Shown here in pieces: positions 12,349 through 23,275 of a stretch of 64,000 bases of DNA. Position 1 is the first letter of the stretch. Each line of letters starts with the position of its first letter. The notes beneath the pieces were generated by a model, which saw only the letters and a program-made list of their open reading frames with translations, searched no databases and had not been told where the DNA came from. The position numbers were made by a program, and so were the translations under genes. The DNA lies in NCBI GenBank assembly GCA_016618085.1, contig JABLTG010000067.1:32486-96485 (forward strand). Reading direction: 5' to 3'. This DNA comes from Neovahlkampfia damariscottae (Eukaryota > Heterolobosea > Selenaionea > Neovahlkampfiida > Neovahlkampfiidae).

Positions 12349-12428
12349 TCTGTGAAAACGAAAAATAAAGTTGTTGAGTTTTTGAACCAATGAATGTTGA
12401 AGAATTAAACCAATAGGATTGTTTTTTG

Positions 12429-12623
12429 ATGATTCAAGAGGAAATAACAACGTTGACTCCAATTCAAAAAGTTCATGTGTTCATTTGGGATATTTATAAT
12501 ATTATTAGAAACTTAAACATCTTGAAGGAATTTTTTAAAATCAGATTTTCAAAGAGACAAGACAATTTAAAAATGTTAACAAAAAAAAGTGAAGAGGAAA
12601 TGAAGTGTATTGAAAATTCATAA
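12429..12623 (+). CDS. Small 64-residue charged protein, unknown
   Basis: I do not recognise this single-exon protein. It is amphipathic and Lys/Glu-rich toward the C-terminus (FSKRQDNLKMLTKKSEEEMK), with a hydrophobic centre (VFIWDIYNIIRNLNI). CCAATAG ends 12 nt upstream of the ATG, as in many genes of this window, which argues it is real. Its last two codons overlap the end of the convergent FERRY3 gene (stop at 12618-12620). Confidence 0.55.
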   Translation: MIQEEITTLTPIQKVHVFIWDIYNIIRNLNILKEFFKIRFSKRQDNLKMLTKKSEEEMKCIENS

Positions 12624-14203
12624 CTTTTTATATAAATTTGTTGAAGTGATACAATCAGGTCCTAAAATATCTCCTAAAACTTTTTCAATATCAAATTTTT
12701 CAACACTTTCAATTTCAGGAAGAAAAAGAAATAAATTTTTGAAATTTTTTGTTCTTGTTTTAACATAAGCCATACTCAAACTTTGTAAAATATCATATAA
12801 TTGAGCTCTAATTTCTTCCTCTTTCGTTTCCTTCTATTGTTAACATTTTTTTTTTTGTTACTTTTTTGTGATAGTTTAACAGTGGAAGTTGGAATGAAAA
12901 AGTTGAAACACCAAAAGAACCACATCTTGTAAATAGTTCCATTAAAGCATTTTTTATCGATTTTTCTTTTCCTTCTTCTTTTGAGATCATTAAATGAAAA
13001 ATCAAATGAATCCAATTCAAATTTGAGTGTTTTGTGACAAAGAATTCACCAACTTGAATTCGAAAATATTAACTTCAAATGTATTTGATTACCTTCTGGT
13101 TCTCTTTCCATCCATTCAAATTCCTTTTCTATTGAAGAAATTTGTTCTGAAAAATCATCGAAATGAAGTTCAGGTGAAGAGATGGTTTGAAGATCTTCAA
13201 TGATTTCTATTTTAAAAATAGTTTAATTGTATATGAATGAATACTTTCGAAATCAAATTGGTTCCATTTAAATTTAATTGAAGAATCTTCTTGCTGATTA
13301 GAGATAAATCCATTTTCTTGTGTTGGATAACAGTCAGTCAAAAAGGCATTTAAGTCATTTAAATATAATTGTTTGATATTTCTTGTTCTTTGATAAACTT
13401 CATTGATGTCATTCTCACGATCAAATAAAGTTAAGTAGTCACTAGCATTTGAATTGAAACAAACAAATAACGTGATTTTATATTCTTCATTTTTCAAATT
13501 AAAAAAATCTTTAGTATATTTTGATACTTCCAAATAAGATTCACCTGGTAACCTTATTGTCAAATCGTATGTCCTTGTATTCAAAAATTTTGGATATGTT
13601 GAACTTTTTAAATGTTTTGTGTCAATATTTGGCCTTGTTTTTGGTTGTTCTAGCTCTGAATAGATATCTCTCACAAATTTTGCATATTCTTCTTTATGTT
13701 TTTTCATCATACTGGACAATTCAATTTTTGATTTTGTTGAATTCAATTGACCTCGAAATACAACATTCAACTGTTGTTCAATCTTGTAAAATCTTGAGAA
13801 TTTTTTTTTAATTTTTTTTTACTCTCATGAGTTTTTGTTGGTCTTCTAAATTTGAAAAAAATACTTTTGAAAAAATTTCAGCAAAATTATTTGTAGTGAC
13901 TGATTTTGTTTTGTCAACTTTTTTATGTTAAAATAATTTGTTTTCTTTACCTGGATGATTTAATAATTCATCTATTAAATTTTCAGTTTCAGTTTGTTTT
14001 TCATCTTCAAATAAAAGATCTATGGCTGACAAAACGGACGAATAAAGATGTAATGGTACTGAAGTTTTACCCAAAGAATTTAAAGCTTCTTCCACTGTTT
14101 GTCCTTTTTTTAGTATCAAATCCATGGATATTATAATATTTCCATCTTTAAATTTCAAAGTTATTTCTTGATCTGAGGGTATGACCAATGGTGAATCGAT
14201 CAT
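12618..14203 (-). CDS. FERRY3: FERRY complex subunit 3 homologue (C12orf4 / DUF2362)
   Basis: Six exons joined by short introns give about 470 residues, close to human C12orf4. The C-terminal half contains the diagnostic block GEFFVTKHSNLNWIHLIFHL, matching the family's GEFYITRHSNL..HV.FHL, followed by GSFGVSTFSFQLPLL. Upstream, LEDQQKLMRIEQQL and KHKEEYAKFVRDIYSELE match the helical middle of the family. In animals the protein is part of the Rab5-effector FERRY complex that links mRNAs to early endosomes; that role is known only there and is inferred here at most. The final intron (about 12838-12866) lies before KETKEEEIRAQLYDIL. The gene overlaps the convergent small gene by a few nucleotides. 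Confidence 0.82.
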
Positions 14204-14407
14204 GTTGGTTGATTTTTAAGACCAATCAAATTGGTTTGTTTTCAGTAAAAAGATTAGATGAGTTGGTTTAGACCAACTTGAACTTGAACATTAGCAATGA
14301 AAAACTTCAAATGGTATTGGACTTAATGTAAAGATATTACAGTCTTACTAGCATTTTTGTAAGTTATTTTTAATTGGTCGAATTAATACTGCTGTGGAGG
14401 CTCCAAC

Positions 14408-14611
14408 ATGGAAAAAGATTTTGAAAAAGTTTTTTTAAACGTACCGAATTTTGCTAAAAACTATAAAAATAGTGAACAAATCAATTTAAATCCATTGAAA
14501 AATAATAATGAAATTTTTCTTGAATTTTTCAAGCCAAAAAAAGTTGAGATTAATTGGAATTTGTATGAAGAAATGAAAGAACAAGAAAAATACAAATTTA
14601 AATCAAATTAA
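14408..14611 (+). CDS. Small 67-residue protein, unknown
   Basis: I do not recognise this single-exon protein. It is rich in Lys, Asn and Glu (PKKVEINWNLYEEMKEQEKYK) with no membrane segment. It sits alone between FERRY3 and ADHFE1. A reversed CCAAT (attgg at 14374-14378) lies 29 nt upstream, which supports a transcribed gene. The upstream 200 bp contain possible splice signals, so an additional 5' exon cannot be excluded. Confidence 0.5.
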   Translation: MEKDFEKVFLNVPNFAKNYKNSEQINLNPLKNNNEIFLEFFKPKKVEINWNLYEEMKEQEKYKFKSN

Positions 14612-14686
14612 ACTCCACATTAATTTCTTCATTTATGTTGATCAACAAATTGTATTTAATTGCACATGCAAATAAATTAGTTTTTA

Positions 14687-16103
14687 TTACCAAAGTTTCA
14701 TTGTTTCATTAAACATATTATCTAAATCTTTTTCATTAAATTTACGTGGCATTAATTGATTCACACGATGTTGTGGAAGTGTTCCTTTTACAAGATTTGG
14801 AATATCTTTTTCAGTGAAACCAATTTCATTCAATCCATTTGGAACTTCAACTTCTTTCATCAATTTTGTCAATGTATTTGCTAAAATTTCACCTGCTTCT
14901 GATTCTTTTGCATTACTAATATTTGCACCTAAAATCTCTGCAGCTTTCAAAGCTCTTTCAGGACAAGCTTCACCACAAAATCTAAACACAGCTGGTGCAT
15001 TTAAAATAACAGAAATACCATGTGGAACATATGCTTCCTTTGAAGGAAATCCATTTGGAACATAAGTCAATCCATGAGCCATTCCTGACACTGGATAAGA
15101 CATTCCATGGCATAAATGAACGCCTGCATTCCCAAATCCAATTGCAGCAAAACTTGCAGAAAGTATCATTGCTTCTCTTGCTTCCAGATTTGTTGGGTCT
15201 TCGTATACTTTCTTGATGTTTGTGGATGTTAATTCAAGTGCTTTTAAAGCCCAAATGTCACTAATTGGATTACTACCTTGATAGGAAGGTCTGTATTTTG
15301 GAGATTTTGGATAATCCCTTTGGTTGAATGGTAATGCTGTATATGATTCAATTGAATGACATAAGACATCAAAGCCTGTTGCCACAGCAATTTCCTTTGA
15401 AAGTGTTTTGGTATTTTCAGGATCAACAATAGCCAAAGTTGGTTTTAAATATCTATGAGCTATGAAGTTTTTACATAATTTTTTATTTTACCTATTCCTG
15501 TTTTGACATGCATGTCTTCAATATCAAATATTGAAACACCTGTTGATTCTGAACCAGTTCCTGCTGTGGTTGGTACTGCAATCAAAGTCTTTAACATACC
15601 AGGAACAGGTTCTCCTTTTCCTAATGGAGCATTTACAAAAGTATATAAATCGTTAACAGGAAAAGTTGTGTAAAGATTAACTGCTTTGGCAGTGTCAATC
15701 ACTGAACCACCTCCTACAGCACAAATAGAATCAAAATTTGTACTCTTTGCAAAATCAATAGCATGGTAAAATGATTTATCTGTTGGTTCAATTTTAACTT
15801 GGTCATAAATAGTATACTTTACATTTGCTTCATCTAAAGATTTTAAAACTGTTTTGACTGGAGATAAATCAATCAAATATGGATCTGTGATAACTAAGAC
15901 ATGTTTAGCATTTAATTCATTAAAGTCATAACCAATTTCATGAGTGGCACCTTTTTTTTATTTTATATTGTTTTTTATTTTTACCATTTCCATATTTCAA
16001 GTTTGAAGTTGTCATGTGAATTGCAATTTCTTTGTTAAATGTATTTGTGTTGTAGAATTTTTGTAATTTTTTTGGAGTGAAGACTCTTTTAAAATTCTTC
16101 ATT
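14687..16103 (-). CDS. ADHFE1: Iron-containing alcohol dehydrogenase, hydroxyacid-oxoacid transhydrogenase (ADHFE1 type)
   Basis: Three exons encode about 450 residues. Family signatures: VGGGSVIDTAKAVNLY (nucleotide site), AVPTTAGTGSESTGVSIF, GIAHRYLKPTLAIVDP across the second intron, GFDVLCHSIESYTALP, RPSYQGSNPISDIWALKAL and the metal-ligand helix GFGNAGVHLCHGMSYP. ADHFE1 interconverts 4-hydroxybutyrate and 2-oxoglutarate to succinate semialdehyde and 2-hydroxyglutarate in mitochondria. The N-terminus (MKNFKRVFTPKKLQKFYNTN) is basic and hydroxylated, like a transit peptide. CCAATCA ends 18 nt before the ATG. Confidence 0.95.
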
Positions 16104-16478
16104 TTGTGTTTGGTAAGTTTTGATTGGTTGTTTGCTTCTTTAGGAGTATTTCCGTGGTTGGATAAAGCATGTTGGGGGTTTTCATGTATATAAAATTTTT
16201 ATTTTTTTTTTTCATTGCAATGAACTTACATTGTTCTTGACTACTTTTGCTCCAACATTGATGTTCATACTTCAAACGATCATCAATTGCAATAATTTTT
16301 CAATTCGTTTTTCAAAATCATCTTTTCTAATGTTTTTGTTGACCATCTTTTCCCAAAAAAAAATCATTTACACCCACAAACTTCACATGTTTTTTTCATC
16401 TTTTCAACAAAGCGATTGTTCAAAAAAAAGAAATTGAGATCAAGAAAATGGAAGAATATTTAAGGTTCAATCCGGAAT
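16104..16478. other. Intergenic stretch with coding-like fragments
   Basis: No intact gene found. On the minus strand a patch at about 16230-16320 reads DDRLKYEHQCWSKSSQEQ, and one at about 16340-16400 reads MKKTCEVCG. Together these vaguely resemble an AN1-type zinc finger, but joining them needs a one-nucleotide shift and stops intervene. A third open patch (SNHGNTPKEANNQ) overlaps the ADHFE1 promoter. It may be a decayed small gene or chance. The plus-strand open frame here is Phe/Thr-rich noise. Confidence 0.3.
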
Positions 16479-17847
16479 TTATTCAATTTCTAATTCACCA
16501 AAATTCATAGATAAAATTTCAAGTGCTTTGTCATTGGAATCTGATACATCTTCTAATGAATCTACACCACCAACAGATTCAAACATTTCTGCATATTTTG
16601 AATCTTTTGAAAAAATATTTTCCAATCCTTCACAGATCACAGTTTGAATTCTTGAATCTTTTGATTGAAGTGCTTCTGCATAAACTTCTAAAACACCTGA
16701 TTTTACCATGTATTGAATTTGATCATTAGTACCTCCAGCAGTGGCATTTGAAATAGCCCAAAGTGCTTCTGTAACAATATCTGGTGAATCATTTTTAACC
16801 ATTGCAAGAAGTAACTCTAAAATTCCACAATCTAAAACGACTTGAATTTGCTCTTTCACACCAGCAGTAATATTTGAAATTGTCCAAGCAGCTTCTTTTC
16901 TTATGGTTTTGTGAGTATGTTGTAATAATTTAGCAACAACAGGAACACCACCACATTGAACAAATACATCAGTTTGACGATCTGTCCCAGTCACAATATT
17001 TCCAATAGTTCTCAAAGCAGGTGTAACAACCACAACAGTTGTGTGCATCATCAAAGAAATCAAAATTGGAATAGCACCTTGTTGAATAACAGCATCAATA
17101 GGTTCATTTGAACCGTCAGAGATATAAGATAAAGCCCACAAAGCATCAGTTAATATGTCAACATCTTGATGATATAATAAAGCGCATAAAATAGGAACTG
17201 CTGGTTGAACAACTTTAAAAGAAGGTGATGGTTTTCCTCTACATAAATTTGATAAACACCATGTTGCATTTCTGTCATTCAAAAATTAAAATGAATAGTT
17301 CTGTTAAACCTTAAAATATTAATTTTGGTAATTGTGGTAATAATATTGGAAATACCATTTAACATTTCAGCCTGTAAAAGAGCATCTCTATATTCGACGG
17401 AATCACCTGCAATATTACCTAAGCACCAAATACTTTGTTCAATAACATCTTCATCAGTTGATTTAATAAGTAATTCAATAAATGAAGTAACAGCTCCTGA
17501 ATTAACAACTGTTTCTGTATTTTCAGAAGTACCTGAAGCAATATTGGTGAGAGCCCAAGCACTTTCAAATTGTATTTGTGGTCTATTAAAGTCTTTTAAA
17601 AATTTGACAAAAAGTGGAACACAACCACAATCAATAACTTCATCAATAGGAGGGTTCTTTTCTGAAGGGTTAAAATATTTTTCTGTTTCTTACCAGTACT
17701 GAGTATTTTTCTCAATTCTTGAACTGAACTGAACTGGTCTTCTGGTTTTTCAGAAAGTAAACCTTTGTAGCAGGTTTTTATATTTTTTGTATATTCTGAT
17801 TCTCTACGAGTTACAACTCTTTTTTCTTCATCACTCATGTCTTCCAT
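16479..17847 (-). CDS. Importin alpha-like armadillo-repeat protein
   Basis: Three exons give about 432 residues. Armadillo repeats carry the classic Trp/Asn NLS-binding motifs: [86 protein letters not shown]. Such proteins bind nuclear localisation signals and dock on importin beta. The intron at about 17271-17308 must be spliced with acceptor GACAG to give ILRNATWC. The start [10 protein letters not shown] leaves only about 45 acidic residues before the repeats, so no basic importin-beta-binding domain is visible. A decayed copy lies at 57.7-59.1 kb. A reversed CCAAT lies about 37 nt upstream. Confidence 0.92.
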
Positions 17848-17996
17848 GATGTCTGTGTTTGTTGGAATTTTTGCGCTGTAAAACAACCAATGATTTTTCT
17901 CATGGTTCCTCCAATCATTTTATAAACGAAAGATTAAATTTAGAATTAAAATTATTCAAGATTTAAAAAAAAAATTATATTAAAATATAAATTACA

Positions 17997-18833
17997 TTAC
18001 AAATATTTAAGAAATGGTAAACTCATACGAACAATTGAAAAAGCAAAATTAATCAATAAACCTGATAGAATACCGTATCTCATTTTACTTGAAGTACCTC
18101 TTTCCAACATCTATTGATCAAAAAAAAGTCAAAAAGAATAAAAAAAAACGAACAAAAATTAAAGAAATGAATGATAAGAAAAAACCAAAAACTAATCCAA
18201 AGAACATATCATATAAATCACCTTGCATATTTTCATTTTCTTCTTCTTCTAAATTTGTTGTTTGATTGTTTTCATCATTGATCCATTCATCTTCCATTTC
18301 ATATAATTGTTCATCTGTTATTTTTCCTTCATTTATTGAATCTATTAATTCTTTTTTATTTCTATAAAATTGAGTTCTCATTTCTTCTATTTCTTCTTCA
18401 GAAAAACCGGATTCTGATAAACGATCAAATCCCTTTGGTTCATACTTTTTAAAATTTAGAAAAAAAAAAAAAAAAAAAGTACAAATTCTTCTTCTATAAT
18501 CGGTTTTAATCGATTTTTATTTTTCCTTCCATAAGATTCAGGTGGTTTTTTATCACTTAAAATACTATTTTTTTTTTAAAAAAAAACAAGTTGAACTTAC
18601 CATTGCATTGAATCACCATCTTCTAATTTTGTTGACTTTAAAGATAAATGATCTTCTAAAAATTTTCCTCTATATAATAAACGAATCCATTTTCCTTTGA
18701 AATCAACTTCAGGACAGAATTTCGGAATTTTATTTTTTAAATCTCTGACTGTTTTTGTATCAACATTTACTTTAATTGTAAAAACTTTTGATATCAGTAA
18801 CAGTTTTATGATAATTTTATTTTCTTCAGTCAT
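17997..18833 (-). CDS. DSC E3 ubiquitin-ligase complex subunit 3-like (ubiquitin-like plus two-helix membrane domain)
   Basis: Four exons encode about 230 residues. The N-terminal 80 residues are ubiquitin-like (TIKVNVDTKTVRDLKNKI, KWIRLLYRGKFLED, DGDSMQ). The C-terminal part begins with GFDRLSESGFSEEEIEEMR and an acidic EDEWIND stretch, then two membrane helices (FGLVFGFFLSFISLIF and GILSGLLINFAFSIVRM), the layout of Dsc3/DUF2407 proteins. Dsc3 belongs to a Golgi/ER rhomboid-associated E3 ligase that extracts and ubiquitinates membrane proteins. The last intron interrupts the first membrane helix. It is divergent from CCT2; the CCAATCA between them at 18871-18877 is equidistant from both starts. 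Confidence 0.82.
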
Positions 18834-18870
18834 ACTTGGACTAGTGATGTTTTTAACAAAGAATGAACAA

Positions 18871-18877
18871 CCAATCA
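18871..18877. promoter_or_regulatory. Shared CCAATCA between divergent DSC3-like and CCT2 genes
   Basis: A single CCAATCA lies 37 bp from the minus-strand ATG (18833) and 34 bp from the plus-strand ATG (18912). It is the only such element between the two genes apart from a gattgg abutting the plus ATG. Confidence 0.55.
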
Positions 18878-18911
18878 ATTTGACACAATTTGTATGTGAA
18901 GAAGAGATTGG

Positions 18912-20648
18912 ATGAATCAACAAAAACAAAATTTATTCGATTTGAGAAATTTATTCTCAACTGATATTGAAACAAAAACAGGAAATGAAGCATCCACAGA
19001 AAGTATCAACCACAAAAAATTTTTTAACATGTTGTTTTTAGTTATTGATGAGTGTATAAAAATATCAAATATGATGAAGTCATTATTAGGTCCAAAATCA
19101 AAAGATAAACTTATGGTTGAATTTGATGGAAATATTATTAATTCAAATGATGGTGCTTTTATTTTACAATCGATTCAATTTTCTCATCCAATTTCAAAAT
19201 TACTTGTTGAACTTTCAACTTGTATGGATGATGAAGTTGGTGATGGAACTACTTCAGTGATTATTCTTGTTGGTTCTTTATTGCGTAAAAAAAAAAAATA
19301 ACTGACCAACACAGAAAAGGCAAAAGCAATGTTATCGAAAGGAGTTCATCCAAGGTCTATAATTAGAGGATATTCAAAATGTTTAACCTATGTTGATGAT
19401 TTTTTCATTAAAAATTCATTGGAATTTGATCCATTCAGTGAAGAAGGAAGAAAATTTTTAATGAAGATTTCAACAACAACTTTAAATTCCAAATTCGTAT
19501 CTTTGTCATATCCAGAACTTTCAAATTTCAGTTTGAATTCCATTTTAAAATCAAATGGTAATTTGGATGACATCCAATTGATCAAAGTGAAAAATGGAAC
19601 AATATCTGATTCACAATTTTTTGAAGACTCAATATTGTTAAGATCTGACTTGAAATGCAATCTAAAAAATGCAAAAATAGCTTTAATAGATTTTGATCTA
19701 AACATGGTATAAATTATTTAAATTTTGATTTCTTCCTCAAAGCCTAGAACAAATAAGAACTACTCGTTGGTTATTTCTTCATCCAATCAATTGGATCGTA
19801 TAATAAAAGAAGAAGAGAGTTATTTCAAAGGTATTATGGTCCAATTGAAGAAAAATAAAGTTGGATTTGTCATTTCACAACAAAATTTCAATTCTGAAGG
19901 TGTCTCTGATACACTAATCCAAATGTTTTCAAAATACAAAATTCAACTCGTCCAAAATTTGAAAAAAGATTTGATGAAAAAAATAGTTAAATTATCAAAA
20001 TCTACACTGATGACATCACATGATCAATTGAAGGAATCTTCAAATTTTGGTACTTTGGAAGGTATAGAACGTTAATTTTAACAAATCAGAAATCTTGTCC
20101 ATTGAAATTGGAATTCAAAACTTTATTGTTCTAAAGGGTGTAAAATCTACATACAGTTCCATAATTTTAAGGGGTCCTTCTGATAATTCAATTGAGGAGA
20201 CTGAAAGAGCTTTGATTGATTCACTAAAAATTTTGGCAATATCATTGAAAACTCCTGTAAGCATCACTTATCAAAAATAACTTTAATACAGAGAATATGT
20301 TCTGGTGGTGGATCTTTGGAATATTCTTTTTCATATTTTTTGAAAAGTTTAAATTTCGAAGATTTAACTCATCACCTTTCAACGATTGCATTTTCAGATG
20401 CATTGGAGCAAATCCCAGTGGTTCTGTGTGAAAATTTTGGTTACAAACCAACAACTATGTTAAATAAACTTCAAATAGAAAATAAACATGGTAACTTTAA
20501 TTTTGGAATTTCTTCATCAGGGGATGTAAAAAACATGTTTGAAATTGGAGTAATCGAACCAATGCAAAACAAAATAACTCAAATAAAAATGGCCACTCAA
20601 ACAGCTATTCAAATTTTGAAAATTAATGGAATGATAATTTCAAAATAA
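18912..20648 (+). CDS. CCT2: Chaperonin CCT (TRiC) subunit beta-like
   Basis: Five exons give about 535 residues, the length of human CCT2. Seen: GPKSKDK and NDGAFIL near the nucleotide site, the ATPase motif DDEVGDGTTSVIILVGSLL, VHPRSIIRGYSKC, the CCT2-like intermediate domain (KISTTTLNSKFV.., LKSNGNLDDIQLIKV), IILRGPSDNSIEETERAL with its catalytic Asp in IDSL, and RICSGGGSLEYS formed across the last intron. CCT folds actin and tubulin in the cytosol. The sequence is unusually diverged for this conserved subunit, but all ATPase motifs are intact. CCAATCA lies upstream, shared with the divergent DSC3-like gene. Confidence 0.88.
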
Positions 20649-20694
20649 ATTTTATTGCTGGTTATAATTCAACCAATCATTTTCTACTAAAAAC

Positions 20695-22412
20695 ATGTCA
20701 TCACTGAAAGAGTTGTCAAGTATCAAACGAAAATCGAGTAAACAAAAGATCACAGAAAAAAAGAATGAAGAAGGAAGTTCTTCACCGCTGAGTGTCACTT
20801 CACCACGAAATTTAGATGGTTACAGTAAAAATCCGAATTATAAGAAATCGAAATCTATATTTCGAATTTTTGAAAAACAACCAACAATTGATGATGTAAG
20901 TGAAGATTGGTTATATCATAGTGGACCTAAACTACCACTTTCTTGTTATAAAACAAATAGGTTCGGACAACGTCAACACAGAACTTTAATGTAAAATTAA
21001 ATAAAAAAAAAAACATTAAAAAACAAAAGGTTCTCTGAAAGTGGTGTTTCAAATTTAAAAGGAAAACAAATTCAATGGTTTTTTCCAATTGAAGATATAC
21101 ACAGTGTTTCAGTCAATCCAAATAATCCAAAAGAGATTGAATTGAAAGTTATAAAAACGTATCAATTTGAATGTGGAAGTGAAAAAGAATTAAAAAAATC
21201 TATTGAATCATTTCAAGAAATGAAAAAAGAAGGAGAAAAGAAAAAAAAACAAGGTTCTTCTATTGATGATTTTGAGTTTATCAAAATTTTGGGCAAAGGT
21301 AAAAAAAAGGAGAGTTTATTTTTGACATAAAAAAGGGTCTTTTAGTAAAGTTTGTTTGGTGGAACATAAAGAATCTGGGAAATATTTAGCAATGAAGTGT
21401 CTAAATAAAAGTGAATTAAAAAAAAGAAATCAAGTTGAACACACCAATACAGAAAGAAGCATTCTATCAACATTTACACATCCTTTTATTGTTAAAATGT
21501 ATGCTTCTTTTCAAACTTCAGATAAACTTTTTATGTGTTTGGAGGTAAAGTTTTTTTAACAATTTTTAACACAAACTTAGTTTGTCAATGGTGGTGAAAT
21601 GTTTTATCATTTAAAGAAAGCAAGAAGATTTCCTGATGAATTAGCTTGTTTTTATGCAGCTGAAGTTTTATTAGCCCTTGAATTTTTACACAATAATGAT
21701 ATTATTTATAGAGACTTAAAACCTGAAAATATTTTAATTGGAGAAGATGGTCATGTTAAATTGACAGACTTTGGTTTAGCTAAAATGGGTATATCAAGTG
21801 TTGGTGGTGATGATTCCATTGGAAATACAACTGGTACTTTTTGTGGAACACCTGATTACCTTTGTAAGAAAGTTTTTCATTTAATTTATTTGAAGCACCT
21901 GAAATTATAGAAGGAGTAGCTCATGGCAAAGGTGTTGATTATTGGGCATTTGGAGTTTTATTATATGAGATGTTGACTGGTCAACCACCTTTCTCAGGAT
22001 CCAATAGAAGAGAACTTTATGAAAATGCAGTTATTGGTGAAGTTATTTATCCAAGTTATTTATCTGATGTATCTAAAGATTTGATATCACAATTTCTTCA
22101 AAAAAATCCACAAGAAAGATTAGGATCAAAAGGAATAAATGAAATCAAAGATCATACATTTTTTAAATATGTAGATTGGGAAAAATTATTCAACAAAGAA
22201 ATAGAACCTCCATATAAACCAGTTTTCATGGTAAAAAAGTTTTTTTTTTCTAATTTCACTTAAAAAAGAATAAAATTGATTTTGATCAAAGGATGACAAT
22301 GGAGCAATTAAAAGATATTTTACCTATACCGTCAAACCCTGATACACCTAAAGATACAACTGGTTATACTAATTTTTCATATGAAAATCAAAGTGTGTTA
22401 AGTGAATTGTAA
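20695..22412 (+). CDS. AGC-family protein kinase with N-terminal PH-like domain (Akt/PKB-like)
   Basis: Six exons give about 511 residues. The first 60 residues are Ser/Lys-rich. A PH-like region follows ([34 protein letters not shown]). The kinase domain is complete: glycine loop [17 protein letters not shown] lysine, [18 protein letters not shown]-loop [28 protein letters not shown]. The AGC tail has a turn-motif TP and a hydrophobic motif YTNFSY with a phosphorylatable Ser. This is the layout of PDK1-activated, phosphoinositide-recruited kinases. Introns repair GKG|SFS, LE|FVNGG and DYL|SPE. CCAATCA ends 15 nt before the ATG. Confidence 0.92.
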
Positions 22413-22442
22413 AAAAAAAAAAAAAAAAAGAAATTAAATTTT

Positions 22443-22970
22443 TTATTTATTCATTTCAAAAAAAATAGAAATTAAATGTAATACAATCATTATTTTTAAT
22501 ACTAAAATTGCAACTTGTTTTAAATATTCTTTCAATGAAAATCTTTTTTCTATGAATGAAATATTTGGAATTTTTTTATGATAAAAAATTTCAATTGAAT
22601 TATTCTTTTTTAATTGATTTACAATATCAAATAGCTTTGAATATTTCTTTACTTGATGATAAGAAACTATTTCTTTTGGGAATTCAATTTCTTCAAAGTG
22701 ATATGGTACAAGTGTGTATTTATTTCCAATGTATTCTTTTGAATCAACACTATAACTATATTCTAAATTTATAAGTTCATTTTCATGTATAAATCCTGAT
22801 TTTATTATTTTTCCTTTTGTCTTTTTAAAATTCTTCGAAAGAGGAGAAAAAAAAAAATAATTGATATTTCTACGGAATGATTTGTAGACATGATTGACTG
22901 AAAAGATTATACTTGCACTAATTACCAACATTTGAGATACTTTTTCCTCTTTATCCTTCGTCAACTTCAT
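22443..22970 (-). CDS. Membrane protein with DUF3592-like extracytoplasmic domain
   Basis: A 175-residue protein with one hydrophobic segment near the N-terminus (SQMLVISASIIFSVN) and one near the C-terminus (VAILVLKIMIVLHLISIFF). Between them is a beta-rich region (LINLEYSYSVDSKEYIGNKY ... SIEIFYHKKIPNISFIE) resembling DUF3592 proteins, whose function is unknown. I choose ATG 22970 over the upstream one at 23039 because CCAATAA ends 16 nt before it. An intron hidden in the T-rich stretch near 22845 is possible. Confidence 0.6.
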   Translation of the reverse strand: MKLTKDKEEKVSQMLVISASIIFSVNHVYKSFRRNINYFFFSPLSKNFKKTKGKIIKSGFIHENELINLEYSYSVDSKEYIGNKYTLVPYHFEEIEFPKEIVSYHQVKKYSKLFDIVNQLKKNNSIEIFYHKKIPNISFIEKRFSLKEYLKQVAILVLKIMIVLHLISIFFEMNK

Positions 22971-23043
22971 GTTTTTTTGTGTGAAATTATTGGTAGAAAA
23001 AAAAAAAAAGTGAAAAGTATAAAAAAATTGGATTTTCATTAAA

Positions 23044-23275
23044 TTATTCTGGTTGTGTGTATCTTTTTACAATTCCTATGATAAGAACTGCTGCTAAGGA
23101 TCCTACTCCTAAAACTGTGATAATTGCGATGATGATAACCATTGGTACTTTTTCTTTAAGTTGATCCTGAAAAAAGAATTAGTTTTTGACATGTTTTTTT
23201 ATTTACCACAATTGAGATTTTTTTTGTAACGACTGTTTCTTCAGTCAAAGAAATTTGTTCATCATTGTCCATCAT
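23044..23275 (-). CDS. Tiny single-pass membrane protein (63 residues), unknown
   Basis: I do not recognise it. Two exons (23207..23275 and 23044..23166) flank a 40-nt intron with good GTAAAT and TTTTCAG sites. The product has an acidic 22-residue N-terminus, then one long hydrophobic helix (VPMVIIIAIITVLGVGSLAAVLIIGIV is hydrophobic throughout, residues about 30-56) and a short basic tail, so it is probably a single-span membrane protein. A reversed CCAAT (23307-23313) is 31 nt upstream. Confidence 0.65.

Noticed and set aside
17325-17702. Plus-strand 125-codon frame within importin alpha
   Set aside because: It is antisense to armadillo repeats; the same shadow appears opposite the pseudogene, as expected from sequence similarity.
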